64,000 nucleotides of DNA, taken from positions 47,134 to 111,133 of the forward strand of contig NZ_AUCX01000019.1 in NCBI RefSeq assembly GCF_000429985.1. Direction: 5' to 3'. The notes beneath the pieces are model-generated. The model did not search any database, was not told the DNA's origin, and saw only the letters and a list, made by a program, of their open reading frames with translations. The DNA comes from Maridesulfovibrio bastinii DSM 16055 (lineage in GTDB: Bacteria > Desulfobacterota > Desulfovibrionia > Desulfovibrionales > Desulfovibrionaceae). Positions 1 through 9,635 of the stretch are shown in pieces; position 1 is the first letter of the stretch, and each line of letters opens with the position of its first letter. Made by a program: the position numbers and the translations under genes.

Positions 1-459
1 CTTGGCTGTTTCCTCATTAAGCATTCTGGCTCTTGAGCGGCCGAAGGACATAGCCCCGCCTTTGCCGCCTCCACCGCCGCCCTGCATCTGGCGCATAAAG
101 AATATCCATACACCAACAAGCAGCAGCATGGGAAACCATGAAATAAAAAGAGTCATATACCACGGAGCCTCTTCTTCCGGTTCCGCAACGACTTCAATTT
201 TATTTTTTATTAGTTTCTGAACCAGATTCGGATCGTCAGGACTATAGGTGACAAATCTTTTATCACCGACCATGATACCCGAAATTTTCTGACCCTGAAT
301 TTTAACCTGAATAATATCCCCGGTATCCACTTTCAACAGAAAGTCGGAATAAGGGATTTTGAGCTGGGTTGCCGCTGGCTGGTTGAAAAGGTTGAACAAC
401 ACGAACATGACCATCGCGATTGTTACCCAGACCAAGAGATTCTTGGCAAAGCTGTTCAA
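1..459 (-). CDS. ftsH: ATP-dependent zinc metalloprotease FtsH, N-terminal part
   Basis: Only the first 153 codons are present; the gene runs off the left edge. The reading frame starts at a TTG (459-457) preceded by a good GGAGG ribosome site. The protein has the FtsH N-terminal plan: a membrane segment (about residues 5-22), a periplasmic domain, a second membrane segment (about residues 106-122), then a glycine-rich linker leading toward the AAA+ domain. FtsH is an inner-membrane hexameric protease that degrades misfolded membrane proteins and some regulators. The AAA+ and zinc protease domains lie outside the window, so the call rests on the N-terminal layout and the Gly-rich juxtamembrane stretch ending in MSFGRSRA. 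Confidence 0.9.
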   Translation of the reverse strand, partial: MNSFAKNLLVWVTIAMVMFVLFNLFNQPAATQLKIPYSDFLLKVDTGDIIQVKIQGQKISGIMVGDKRFVTYSPDDPNLVQKLIKNKIEVVAEPEEEAPWYMTLFISWFPMLLLVGVWIFFMRQMQGGGGGGKGGAMSFGRSRARMLNEETAK

Positions 460-649
460 AAGAATTTCCTCCGTATTCGTATGGTCAGGCGAACAGGCCT
501 TTTGACCGTATGCAGACCAATTTTCTTACTTAAATTGTAGCGTTTCTAAAGAATTAATATATCCTATGTGTGAAATTGCAAGCCTTCAAAAAAAATAATT
601 AAAGCTTGCTCTATTTTTTTAAAATTGATACCTGAAATCCCTTTGGAAC

Positions 650-743
650 GGAAGCGTATCGTCACCGGTGTGGCGCCTGGACTTCAAATCCAGTGGGCGG
701 TTGAGAAATCGCCGGTAGGTTCGACTCCTATACGTTTCCGCCA
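650..743 (+). tRNA. selC: tRNA-Sec (anticodon TCA)
   Basis: A 94-nt tRNA with encoded CCA. It has an 8-bp acceptor stem (GGAAGCGT with ACGTTTCC, one G-T pair), an anticodon loop CTTCAAA giving anticodon UCA, and a long variable arm (GGGCGGTTGAGAAATCGCC). The T-arm GGTTCGACTCC and the 8-bp acceptor are hallmarks of bacterial selenocysteine tRNA. It implies that the organism makes selenoproteins by decoding UGA with SelA, SelB and SelD. None of those genes is in the window. Confidence 0.96.
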
Positions 744-1010
744 TACTTTTCAGCAGACAATTGCGGTATCTCTTTTCAAAATCAGATTCTATAACCGAGT
801 TGCAGAATTGTCGCAAGGGTCACATTCAGACACGCAGTACTTTTATTACCAGATTCAGCTCATATCCTTTCTTTTCAAATTAATATATACTGGTATTATT
901 CATAGTCTGATTATAAGCTTTTCATTTATTTTAAAACCGATTACGACCCCACATTCCGTTGCCTGATGGCAAAAAATTACACACTGACGAAACCACTCAG
1001 GATATTTTAA

Positions 1011-1433
1011 ATGAAGAATTATCTAAAAGATAAAAAAATAATCACTAATATAGAAAAACTGGATAAACAGCATTCAATCCTGTTCAAACTTATAAAAAAA
1101 CTCAAGACAATCCTCACCATCGGGGAACCTGATTACGCTGAAATGATAAATGTTCTGGCAGAACTGAACGCATACACAAATTTTCATTTTAAAACCGAAG
1201 AAGCTTTTTTTGAAGAACACGGGTATAAAAATCTCGATCTGCACCGGGCCAAACATCAATCCTTTATTGAGCAGGTGGAAGCTTTTTCACTTGAAAACGC
1301 ACTGGGAACTCCCGGCCTTGGTGAAGAGATGCTGGAATTTTTAGAAAATTGGCTTATAATACATATACAGCATCTGGATGTAAGCGCCTGTAGACAACTA
1401 AACCTAACGGATAAAAAAGATATCGGGAAATAG
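1011..1433 (+). CDS. Bacteriohemerythrin (copy 1)
   Basis: A 140-residue four-helix protein with a complete hemerythrin di-iron ligand set: H21 (DKQH), H59 and E63 (HFKTE), H78 and H82 (HRAKH), H118 and D123. These proteins bind O2 reversibly and in anaerobes are thought to serve in oxygen sensing, delivery or scavenging. There is no signal peptide, so a cytoplasmic location is likely. A second hemerythrin follows after 3 bases, so the two are probably co-transcribed and arose by tandem duplication. The divergent C-terminus (CRQLNLTDKK) is not needed for metal binding. Confidence 0.9.
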   Translation: MKNYLKDKKIITNIEKLDKQHSILFKLIKKLKTILTIGEPDYAEMINVLAELNAYTNFHFKTEEAFFEEHGYKNLDLHRAKHQSFIEQVEAFSLENALGTPGLGEEMLEFLENWLIIHIQHLDVSACRQLNLTDKKDIGK

Positions 1434-1436
1434 TTT

Positions 1437-1838
1437 ATGACTGAGTTTGAAATTGATGATGATTTATATGCTGATCTCGAAGAGCTGGATAAGCAGCACG
1501 CCAATCTTTTTAGAATCTTCAATATGCTTAAATGCACCATTGAGGATAAAGACGACGACTCCCTTTTTGTCATCATCGAAGAACTGAAAAATTATATGCG
1601 CTACCATTTTTCAGCTGAAGAAAAGATGCTTGAAAAATTCAGCTATGAAGCTCTTCAGCAGCACCGCAAAGAGCATGAAGCCTTTACCGACAAGATGGGT
1701 GACTTTAACTTTGATCTGGTTACTGGAGACCCTGATCTGGGTAAAAATATGCTGGATTATCTTAAAAACTGGCTGCAAAACCACATTAATAAATCTGACC
1801 GGAAAGCATTTAAATCCATAAGCATCCCCCACAACTAG
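1437..1838 (+). CDS. Bacteriohemerythrin (copy 2)
   Basis: A 133-residue hemerythrin-domain protein immediately downstream of the first copy. All seven expected di-iron ligands are present: H21, H57, E61, H76, H80, H116 and D121. It shares the DKQH start motif, the HRKEH core and the overall spacing with its neighbour, which points to tandem duplication followed by divergence. The likely role is reversible O2 binding in the cytoplasm of an oxygen-sensitive anaerobe. No fused signalling domain is present. The 3-base spacing implies one transcript. Confidence 0.9.
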   Translation: MTEFEIDDDLYADLEELDKQHANLFRIFNMLKCTIEDKDDDSLFVIIEELKNYMRYHFSAEEKMLEKFSYEALQQHRKEHEAFTDKMGDFNFDLVTGDPDLGKNMLDYLKNWLQNHINKSDRKAFKSISIPHN

Positions 1839-2010
1839 ATTTTAACTTTTTCGTCCGCTGCTTTTAAGGCCCTGTTGCCGGACTGAATTTTATATTCAGT
1901 TATCGCAATAAAAATCATTTCAAGAAATAAATTTATACAGTGCTCGAATCCGGACGGATTTGGGCCACCCCTGCCCGGCAGCAGTCAGAGATCAGCTTAA
2001 TTAAAAACAA

Positions 2011-2043
2011 ACAGGCGGAACATGATATTCATGTTCCGCCTGT
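2011..2043. terminator. Bidirectional hairpin terminator
   Basis: A 15-bp perfect stem (ACAGGCGGAACATGA and its complement) with a 3-base loop, A-rich on the left and T-rich on the right. It lies between the convergent hemerythrin pair and argH and could stop transcription from both sides. Confidence 0.75.
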
Positions 2044-2109
2044 TATTATATGTAAGGCTATCCGGCACAGACTACTGCCCCGGCAAAAAGGCTTGCTTAA
2101 AATAGTCTG

Positions 2110-3501
2110 CTATGATTCGAGCCATTTTTTCATATCAGCAATCTGAACAGAAACAGATTCCGGCCCGGTGCTTCCGTGAGAGACCCTTCTGTTTACAGCT
2201 GCATCATACGACAGAACTTCAGCCACATCTGACTCAATCTTATCTGAAAATTCACAAAGCTTTTCAAGATTCAGATCTTCAATGCCTACACCCTGCTTTT
2301 CGCAGAAAGCAACAACTGATCCGGTGATATGGTGGGCTTCTCTGAAAGGTATACCTTTAGTCACCAGATAGTCAGCCAGTTCGGTTGCGTTCAGAAAGCC
2401 TTTTTTCAGGGCCGCGCGCATATTTTCAGGGTTAAAGCCCATTTCGGACATCATTTCCGCCATTATGGAAATGGAATCATGTACTGTTTTATCGCAGTCG
2501 AAAAATGGTTCCTTGTCTTCCTGCATATCACGGTTATAGGCCAGAGGAAGTCCTTTGACGGTTGTCATCAGTGAGAAAAGATCACCGTAAACCCGTCCTG
2601 TTTTACCACGCATAAGTTCGCAGACATCAGGATTTTTCTTCTGGGGCATAATTGATGATCCAGTGGAAAAAGCATCCGGCAGCTTAACAAATCCGAAACA
2701 CGGATTGGACCAGATTATAAGTTCCTCACACAGTCTGCTGAGATGGGTCATCATCAGACTTCCGGTAAACATTGCTTCCATTACAAAGTCACGGTCGGAG
2801 ACAGCATCAAGACTGTTGTTGAATGTGCCGCCCATTCCAAGCTTTTCCGCAACTGAGGCAGGATTGATCGGGTATGTGGTTCCGGCTAAAGCGGCTGCTC
2901 CGAGTGGTGATACGTTTGAACGCTTCATGCAGTCGCAGACCCGTTCAAAATCACGCCTGAACATCCAGGCATAGGCGAGCATGTGGTGGGCAAGACTGAC
3001 AGGCTGAGCCGGCTGCATGTGTGTATAGCCGGGCAGCAGAACATCCCTGTACTGGTCTGCTTTATCAACCAGAACTCCGATAAGCTTTGTTACAACTATT
3101 TTCCAGTCAGCAAGTCGATGGGTAACATGAAGTCTGAAATCGAGGGCAACCTGATCATTACGGCTTCTGCCGGTATGCAGTTTACCGCCTACAGGACCGA
3201 CAATCTCAGTCAGCCTGCTTTCAATATTCATGTGCAGGTCTTCATATTCACGCTTCCAGTTAAATTTACCGGAACGTATTTCTTCGAGAACCTGATCAAG
3301 CCCGGCTGAAAGTTTTTCAGCTTCAGCCACGGTCAGCACACCCTGCTCTGCAAGCATACCCGCATGGGCTTTGGAACCTGCTATATCTTCTTCATAAAGA
3401 GCGCAGTCGTAATCTACGGACTGGGTGTAATCTTCAACTGATGCAGCTGTTTTTTGAGAAAATCTGCCGCCCCATAACTTATCGTCTGCCATTTTTATCA
3501 A
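2110..3501 (-). CDS. argH: Argininosuccinate lyase
   Basis: A 463-residue fumarase/aspartase-superfamily enzyme that splits argininosuccinate into arginine and fumarate, the last step of arginine synthesis. The N-terminus LWGGRFSQ, the signature [12 protein letters not shown] (about residues 281-292) and a [10 protein letters not shown] block are diagnostic. Length matches the usual 460 or so residues. It follows argF and argG on the same strand but is separated from argG by about 270 bases containing a terminator, so it probably has its own promoter. Confidence 0.98.
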   Translation of the reverse strand: MIKMADDKLWGGRFSQKTAASVEDYTQSVDYDCALYEEDIAGSKAHAGMLAEQGVLTVAEAEKLSAGLDQVLEEIRSGKFNWKREYEDLHMNIESRLTEIVGPVGGKLHTGRSRNDQVALDFRLHVTHRLADWKIVVTKLIGVLVDKADQYRDVLLPGYTHMQPAQPVSLAHHMLAYAWMFRRDFERVCDCMKRSNVSPLGAAALAGTTYPINPASVAEKLGMGGTFNNSLDAVSDRDFVMEAMFTGSLMMTHLSRLCEELIIWSNPCFGFVKLPDAFSTGSSIMPQKKNPDVCELMRGKTGRVYGDLFSLMTTVKGLPLAYNRDMQEDKEPFFDCDKTVHDSISIMAEMMSEMGFNPENMRAALKKGFLNATELADYLVTKGIPFREAHHITGSVVAFCEKQGVGIEDLNLEKLCEFSDKIESDVAEVLSYDAAVNRRVSHGSTGPESVSVQIADMKKWLES

Positions 3502-3720
3502 ATCTCCATAGTTAAAACTTGAAGTCTTGGTTTAACTTTTATCAATTGCCTCATGCTAGCGGAAAAAAGGTCCCGATGATTACACAGCCCAGCATAAAAA
3601 GAACTGTCTGCCCAGCGGTCCTCCTGCTTTCCCAAAATCGCTTTAGCAAATTATAAGTAACACAATCAGAAAATTCAGGGAAATATGTATGGCTATAAAT
3701 CTATAAACCCGGCCACACTA

Positions 3721-3753
3721 TAAAAAAGCGGGCCGGAAAAAATCCGACCCGCT
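3721..3753 (-). terminator. Rho-independent terminator of argG
   Basis: Read on the minus strand, an 11-bp stem with one mismatch (AGCGGGTCGGA with TCCGGCCCGCT) is followed by a run of T. It lies 17 bases after the argG stop and separates argG from argH. Confidence 0.8.
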
Positions 3754-3770
3754 GATAATCTTTAAGCTGA

Positions 3771-5000
3771 TTAATCTTCTTTATTACCGCCGAGCCAGTT
3801 GCTGCCTGCTTCAGCAGTGTGACCTTTGAGGCGGAGTCCGACGAGCTTGATAAAGCCTTCGGCATCCTTCTGATTATAGACATCATCCTTTTCAAAGGTG
3901 GCCAGATCAGAACGGTAAAGTGAGTAAGGTGATTTACGGCCTTCAGGGATAGCATTACCCTTGTAAAGTTTTACCCTTACAGTACCGGTGATTTTTTCCT
4001 GACTCTTGTCAATCATTTCCTGAAGAGCAATTCTTTCAGGAGCGTACCAGTAACCATAGTAAACCATCTCTGCATATTTAGGAATAAGGCTGTCACGCAG
4101 ATGCATCATCTCACGGTCCATGCAGAGACCTTCAAGATCACGATGGGCAACATGCATGATTGTTCCACCGGGAGTTTCATAAACACCGCGGGATTTCATG
4201 CCGACAAAACGGTTTTCAACCATATCTACGCGGCCTATGCCGTGTTTTCCGCCAAGCTCATTCAGCTTCTGCACCAGAGCTGCCGGAGAATAGCTGGTTC
4301 CGTTGATGGCTACAGGATTACCCTGTTCAAAATCTATAGTAATAATTTCCGGTTCATCAGGAGCTTTCTCAATGGGAGAACACAGTCTGTATGAATCAGG
4401 AGAAGGAGCATTCCAAGGGTCTTCCAGCTCTCCGCCTTCAAAGCTTACATGCAGAAGGTTGGCATCCATAGACCATGGTTTTTTTCTTGTGGTCGGAACC
4501 GGAATATCGTTTTCTTCAGCAAATTTAACCAGATCGGAACGTGATTCCAGATCCCATTCACGCCACGGAGCAATGGTCTGCAATTTGGGATTCATACCCA
4601 TGGCAGCCAGTTCAAAACGAACCTGATCATTACCTTTACCTGTGGCACCGTGAGCAACAGCCTGAGCACCTTCACGTTCGGCAATTTCCACAAGTCTTTT
4701 GGAAATAAGCGGACGTGCTATGGATGTACCAAGCAGATAACGTCCTTCGTAAACTGCTGAAGCGCGGAAACACGGAAAGATAAAATCACGGGCGAATTCT
4801 TCACGAAGGTCTTCGATGAAGGCTTTGGAAGCGCCGGTCTTCAGAGCTTTTTCTTCAATACCGTCCAGTTCTTCACCCTGACCGAGGTCGGCTGTGAGGG
4901 TGATAACTTCACAATCATAGGTATTCTTGATCCATTTAAGAATGATGGAAGTATCAAGACCGCCGGAATAAGCCAGTACTACTTTTTCTATTTTGCTCAT
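3771..5000 (-). CDS. argG: Argininosuccinate synthase
   Basis: A 409-residue enzyme that joins citrulline and aspartate using ATP. The N-terminal P-loop-like motif AYSGGLDTS (residues 9-17) is the argininosuccinate synthase signature, and [13 protein letters not shown] is the second family motif. Length is typical. It lies directly after argF with a gap of about 20 bases, so argF-argG is probably one transcript. The start ATG has an AAGGATT-type ribosome site upstream. Confidence 0.98.
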   Translation of the reverse strand: MSKIEKVVLAYSGGLDTSIILKWIKNTYDCEVITLTADLGQGEELDGIEEKALKTGASKAFIEDLREEFARDFIFPCFRASAVYEGRYLLGTSIARPLISKRLVEIAEREGAQAVAHGATGKGNDQVRFELAAMGMNPKLQTIAPWREWDLESRSDLVKFAEENDIPVPTTRKKPWSMDANLLHVSFEGGELEDPWNAPSPDSYRLCSPIEKAPDEPEIITIDFEQGNPVAINGTSYSPAALVQKLNELGGKHGIGRVDMVENRFVGMKSRGVYETPGGTIMHVAHRDLEGLCMDREMMHLRDSLIPKYAEMVYYGYWYAPERIALQEMIDKSQEKITGTVRVKLYKGNAIPEGRKSPYSLYRSDLATFEKDDVYNQKDAEGFIKLVGLRLKGHTAEAGSNWLGGNKED

Positions 5001-5021
5001 TTTTAAATAATCCTTTTAAAA

Positions 5022-5999
5022 TTATTCAACAGCGTGAACGGAAGCGACATTGGGAACGGGTGCAAGAACTTTGCTTACCGCTTCAAGATCAACTTCCAGA
5101 CCGTTTACAGCCCATTCAAGAATAGCCTTCTGCATGTGCAGACGATTTTCAGCCTGATCGTAAATAATAGACTGCGGACCGTCCAGAACTTCAGCAGTGA
5201 CTTCTTCACCTCTATGTGCAGGAAGGCAGTGCATTACTTTGCAGTCGGGATCAGCGAGCTTCATCAGTTCGCTGTTCACCTGAAACGGCATGAAGGCTTC
5301 CATACGCTTTTTCTGTTCTTCTTCCTGTCCCATGGAAGCAAAAACATCGGTGTTGACGTAATGCGCTCCCTTGATTGCTTCCTTAGGATCATAAGACATA
5401 TTGATTTTGGCACCCATGCCGAGAGCACGCGCGATTATTTCCGGGTCGGGCTCATAACCTTTGGGGAAAGCCATGGTCAGATAGATCGGGAAATAGATAG
5501 CGGCATTGATCCATGACTGAGCCATATTGTTTCCATCGCCGATCCAGGCAACGTGAACATTGGAAAGGTCCGGGGTGCGCTCGTAAATACTGAGCATATC
5601 ACTCAGCACCTGACAGGGATGATATTTATCAGTAAGGGCATTGATAACCGGCACGGAAGCATGCTCGGCCAGAGTGCGGACTTTTTCCTGTCCGAAAGTT
5701 CTGACCACAAGTGCATCGGCATATCTTGAAAGAACCTGTGCGGTATCTTCAAGCGGTTCGCTTCTGCCCAGCTGGGATTCATTGGGAGTCATGAAGACAG
5801 TGCTTCCGCCCATCTGATGAACGGCAACCTCAAATGAAACACGGGTTCTGGTGGAAGCCTTTTCAAAGATAAGAATAACTGTTTTATCTTTGAGGACATC
5901 GTTTTTAATTTTATTATCCTTGAGTTCCTTAGCCCTTAAAAGAAGCTGACCGAGTTCGGAACGAGGAATGTCATTGATGCGCAGCATGTGTCTTATCAT
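5022..5999 (-). CDS. argF: Ornithine carbamoyltransferase
   Basis: Converts ornithine and carbamoyl phosphate to citrulline. The carbamoyl-phosphate motif STRTRVSFE, the HPCQVLSD motif and the C-terminal HCLPAHRGEEV motif are all present. I place the start at the ATG at 5999, giving MIRHMLRINDIP, because an AGGAG ribosome site sits just upstream. The frame stays open to 6095, but that extension has no family resemblance. The 325-residue length fits the family. It is first in the argF-argG unit. Confidence 0.96.
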   Translation of the reverse strand: MIRHMLRINDIPRSELGQLLLRAKELKDNKIKNDVLKDKTVILIFEKASTRTRVSFEVAVHQMGGSTVFMTPNESQLGRSEPLEDTAQVLSRYADALVVRTFGQEKVRTLAEHASVPVINALTDKYHPCQVLSDMLSIYERTPDLSNVHVAWIGDGNNMAQSWINAAIYFPIYLTMAFPKGYEPDPEIIARALGMGAKINMSYDPKEAIKGAHYVNTDVFASMGQEEEQKKRMEAFMPFQVNSELMKLADPDCKVMHCLPAHRGEEVTAEVLDGPQSIIYDQAENRLHMQKAILEWAVNGLEVDLEAVSKVLAPVPNVASVHAVE

Positions 6000-6198
6000 G
6001 CGAAATTCTCCTGATCGTGAAATATGAGACTTGGTGCAATAAAGGTTGATATTATTGCCCGAGTCATAAACTCTTGTAAACCACAATATGGACACCGGGA
6101 ATATCCCGCGGCCATTTCCATGTTCAATGATTTCAGGACGAAAGGCCGGAAAAGCTCGTCCCTGTTGAAAGGGCTGACCGATGATTCTTTTAAAGCGA

Positions 6199-6645
6199 TC
6201 AGCCCCGAGTTCGCAGTCGCAGGTCCGGGGAAACGCTTTCTACAGCGGAATCAGTTATGGAAAACATTTCAGGACCGTGGTCGTAGCCCATAAGATGCAG
6301 CAGGGCATGGGTAAGCAGTCTGACAAAATGTTCTTCCGGATTTTGACCGTAAAGTTTTATTTCCCGGTTCAAAGTATCCACAGAAAGAACGATTTCACCA
6401 AGATTTCCCTGCTCATCGCCTTTTCCATCTTCCGTAGAAGGAAAACTGAGCACATTCGTAGGTCCGGTACAATTCAAATAAGCACTGTTAACGTTTGCAA
6501 TTCTGCCGTCATCAACAATTCTCAAACCGAAATTTAGTTCTTCCATGCCGAAAAAATTTTCCAGCAGTTCCACAGCGTCTTCAACTTCTCCCCTGCTTAA
6601 AGGGAAAAGTGGATGCGGAATTGTATCATAAGTTATATCGGCCAT
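6199..6645 (-). CDS. ybeY: Endoribonuclease YbeY (16S rRNA maturation)
   Basis: A 148-residue zinc metallo-endoribonuclease needed for 16S rRNA 3'-end maturation and ribosome quality control. The zinc site HALLHLMGYDH (HxxxHxxxxxH) is intact near residue 117, and the preceding LGEIVLSVDT block is also typical. It lies 12 bases after phoH on the same strand. The phoH-ybeY pairing is widely conserved, which supports both calls. Confidence 0.95.
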   Translation of the reverse strand: MADITYDTIPHPLFPLSRGEVEDAVELLENFFGMEELNFGLRIVDDGRIANVNSAYLNCTGPTNVLSFPSTEDGKGDEQGNLGEIVLSVDTLNREIKLYGQNPEEHFVRLLTHALLHLMGYDHGPEMFSITDSAVESVSPDLRLRTRG

Positions 6646-6657
6646 TGCAAACCCGGT

Positions 6658-7629
6658 CTATTTTTTATCTTCCAGATCATAAGCGCGGACAATTTTGGAA
6701 ACAAGCGGATGCCTGACGACATCTGATTCATCAAAACGTATAAAGCTTATTCCATCCACACCCTGCAGAATTTTAGCGGCATTTACAAGACCTGAGCGGT
6801 GCTTGTCCGGGAGATCTATCTGGGTGATATCTCCGGTCACAACCACTTTTGAGCCAAAGCCCATGCGGGTGATGAACATTTTCATCTGCTCAGGAGTGGT
6901 ATTCTGGGCTTCATCAAGGATAATAAAAGCATTATTTAAAGTTCTGCCGCGCATAAAAGCCAGCGGAGCTATCTCAATAGTATTCTCCTCAAGCATTTCC
7001 AGAACTTTGGGCTGATCAAGCATATCGTAGAGGGCATCATACAAAGGGCGTAGATAAGGATTAATTTTTTCCACCAGATCGCCGGGCAGAAAGCCCAGCT
7101 TTTCTCCGGCTTCAACCGCAGGTCTGGTCAGTATTATCCTTTTAACTTCTTTGCGGGTCAGCGCATGGACCGCCATAGCCACCGCCAGATATGTCTTGCC
7201 TGTTCCTGCCGGTCCAAGAGCAAAAGTCATATCGCTTTCCCTTACAGCTGAAAAATAAGCCCTTTGGGCCAGAGAACGCGGGATAAGCGTTTTGCGGTGG
7301 GAAACAGCAAAAATTTCGTCCCTGAAAATACTGCCGAGATCGGCCGAAGGATCGCGGGAAAGAATGCGGTAGGCACTTTCCACATCCTGAGGATAAACTG
7401 CTTTGCCGGATTTCATCAGCCCGTAGAGCTGAGAAAATGTTTTAGCAACGGGATCAATAATTTCTTCGCTGGCAGCCTGAAAAACAAGACTGCTGCCCCG
7501 GCTGTCTATACGAACACCTGATTTTGCGGCAATGCTTTCTAAATTTGAATTTTGCGGCCCGAAAAGGGTACTGGCCAGCTCGATGCTCTCGAACTCCAGT
7601 TTGACGCAGACTTTATCTGAATTATTCAT
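6658..7629 (-). CDS. phoH: PhoH-like ATPase
   Basis: A 323-residue PhoH/YbeZ-family protein. It has a Walker A motif GPAGTGKT (about residue 139), a Walker B/helicase-like IILDEAQNTT and the VVTGDITQIDLP motif. Family members are cytoplasmic NTPases linked to RNA metabolism and often act with YbeY. The N-terminal 100 residues form a KH-like segment typical of YbeZ. An AGGA ribosome site precedes the ATG. It is upstream of and probably co-transcribed with ybeY. Confidence 0.95.
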   Translation of the reverse strand: MNNSDKVCVKLEFESIELASTLFGPQNSNLESIAAKSGVRIDSRGSSLVFQAASEEIIDPVAKTFSQLYGLMKSGKAVYPQDVESAYRILSRDPSADLGSIFRDEIFAVSHRKTLIPRSLAQRAYFSAVRESDMTFALGPAGTGKTYLAVAMAVHALTRKEVKRIILTRPAVEAGEKLGFLPGDLVEKINPYLRPLYDALYDMLDQPKVLEMLEENTIEIAPLAFMRGRTLNNAFIILDEAQNTTPEQMKMFITRMGFGSKVVVTGDITQIDLPDKHRSGLVNAAKILQGVDGISFIRFDESDVVRHPLVSKIVRAYDLEDKK

Positions 7630-7728
7630 TTCTTTGTCCTGACGAAAAACATCAGGCAGAGATACGGCACCAAAGCGGAATATGCAACCGTTTTGAGTAT
7701 GATTTTCACGGATTCGGGGCTTAAGTCT

Positions 7729-8097
7729 TTATTCAGAAAGAAGATCCTCTACTGCGGCCAGAAGAGCTGTGGAGTTAAAAGGTTTGGTGAAAGTATATTT
7801 GACGCCGAACATTTTTATCCAGTCCAGAGAATCATAATTGGCCGAGGAACTTCCTCCGGACACCGCAATGATTTTAACATCAGGATTTTCTTTCATTAAT
7901 TCCCTTACAGTCTGGACACCCTCTTTTTCCGGCATAAAAATATCCGTCACAACTAAATCTATATCGCTGTCAGAATATAATTTCAGAGCTTCAACACCAT
8001 CTTCAGCCTCTTCTACCTCATAATGCTCATTTTCAAACATCGCCCGCAGGATCTGGCGTGAAATGGGATCATCATCAACTACAAGAATTCGGGGCAT
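7729..8097 (-). CDS. Single-domain response regulator (CheY-like)
   Basis: A 122-residue receiver domain with no output domain. The acidic pocket is D8-D9-D10, the phosphoacceptor is D52 (TDIFMP), the switch serine is S80 and the conserved lysine is K105 (TKPF). Such stand-alone receivers relay phosphate to partner proteins or motors. No histidine kinase is nearby, so the partner is unknown. A slightly long loop (GGSSSANYDSLDWIKMFG) lies between the switch residue and the lysine. Confidence 0.9.
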   Translation of the reverse strand: MPRILVVDDDPISRQILRAMFENEHYEVEEAEDGVEALKLYSDSDIDLVVTDIFMPEKEGVQTVRELMKENPDVKIIAVSGGSSSANYDSLDWIKMFGVKYTFTKPFNSTALLAAVEDLLSE

Positions 8098-8234
8098 CAG
8101 TTTCTCCTAAAAAACAGTTTAATCAATCTCAAAACGTATGTTTTAAATATACATTAAATATTTATTAAATGTCTAGTATTCACTCAAAAAAGCTTACAAA
8201 AACAATATAGAAAGGCTATTATAAACCCAATATG

Positions 8235-9392
8235 CTACTTCATGCTTCCTCTGAAAATCTTATATTCAATAAGTCTGCACTCTATTTTTGCATTGTAGAA
8301 AGGTATTCTTCTGGACGATCTTAACCCGACACATTTAGCCAGGTCAAAATTACCCGTAAAGACGTAACCCCTATAGCCCTGACAACTGGTCTTTAAAAAA
8401 TCGCCTATGGCCGAATATGTGTTTTGCAGCTCGGCAGGGTTGCCAAGACGTTCCCCGTATTCAGGGTTAATCACCACAACTCCGCCATTGTCAGGAATCT
8501 CTGTTTTCCTGAAATCACATACATCAAATTCAATGTGATGTTCAACACCTGCTTCGCGGGCATTTTTCCTTGCGGCTTCAATCGCTTCCGGGTCAATATC
8601 TGTGGCGATAATTCTGCCTGTAATTTCAGTGCGTTCCTTCTGTTCAGCTTCGGCGCAGAGCTGATCAAAATAATTTTCATCATATCCGGGCAAACGCATA
8701 AAGGCGAAATCGTCCCGCAAAAGTCCGGGTGCTCCGTTAAGCCCGATAAGAGCGGCTTCTATAGCCAGAGTTCCACTACCGCACATGGGAGAAATAAAAT
8801 TGCCCTTTCCAAACCAGCCGGTTGCGGAAATGATGGACGCGGCAAGAGTCTCCTGCAAAGGAGCCTTATGCGGAAATTTACGGTATCCCCTTCTCGAAAG
8901 CGGTTCACCGGATGTATCAAGGTAAACCACGCAATCACTGTCGCGCCAATAGAGAAAAGGAATTATGCCGCACAGATCAGGACCGGAATGTGGACGTTTT
9001 CCCGTAACTTCACGCATTCTGTCTACTATTGCGTCTTTAACTTTTACATTGGCAAATCTGGAGTCGTTAACAGTTTCCGTTTTCACAGAGGAAGTGACTG
9101 TGAGATAATCGTCAGAGGTTAGCACCCTTTCCCAGACTATTGATTTGACATTATCGTACAGTTCTTCGGGAGTGGAAGCCTGAAATCTTTTAAGCTGGTA
9201 TAAAACCCTGTGACCGGAACGAACATAAAGATTAAGCTTCATACATTCGTTTAATGAAGCTTTTATTTCTACTCCGGCAACCTTTTCTTCCCTGATTTTA
9301 AAACCCATTCTGTCCAGCTCTTTGGCTAGATATGGAGAAAAACCTTTCGGACAGGTAACCAGAACTATACTTTTTCTTTCAAAATCAAGCAT
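8235..9392 (-). CDS. THUMP-domain class I SAM-dependent RNA methyltransferase
   Basis: A 385-residue protein with an N-terminal ferredoxin-like/THUMP RNA-binding part (about residues 10-165) and a C-terminal Rossmann methyltransferase. The SAM motif is PMCGSGTLAIEAAL (about residue 203), with an acidic motif IATDIDPEAIEAA following. The catalytic motif reads INPEYGERLG rather than the usual NPPY form. Relatives (RlmL N-terminal half, YpsC) make N2-methylguanosine in 23S rRNA. I infer an rRNA guanine methyltransferase but not the exact site. Confidence 0.85.
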   Translation of the reverse strand: MLDFERKSIVLVTCPKGFSPYLAKELDRMGFKIREEKVAGVEIKASLNECMKLNLYVRSGHRVLYQLKRFQASTPEELYDNVKSIVWERVLTSDDYLTVTSSVKTETVNDSRFANVKVKDAIVDRMREVTGKRPHSGPDLCGIIPFLYWRDSDCVVYLDTSGEPLSRRGYRKFPHKAPLQETLAASIISATGWFGKGNFISPMCGSGTLAIEAALIGLNGAPGLLRDDFAFMRLPGYDENYFDQLCAEAEQKERTEITGRIIATDIDPEAIEAARKNAREAGVEHHIEFDVCDFRKTEIPDNGGVVVINPEYGERLGNPAELQNTYSAIGDFLKTSCQGYRGYVFTGNFDLAKCVGLRSSRRIPFYNAKIECRLIEYKIFRGSMK

Positions 9393-9635
9393 TGCATCCC
9401 TTCAGCATAGAATATCGTCACGAATTTTATAAAACTCGCGCTTATAGTAATTATTATCATAAAAATTGTTTGGAATAAAATAAAAACAGGAGATGCGAAA
9501 ACTTTGCTTCCCACAGAAAAAATTATTCCCCCCAAAAAACATATACCACCATTATTTGAGGTGACATACTGTCATTGGAGGGAAAAAACAACAATTAAGG
9601 TAAATTTGACAGAAATAGATTAAAAAAAGGGTCCA

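Noticed and set aside
625..966. Plus-strand open frame of 113 codons
   Set aside because: It runs through the tRNA-Sec gene and has no ribosome site or coding pattern.
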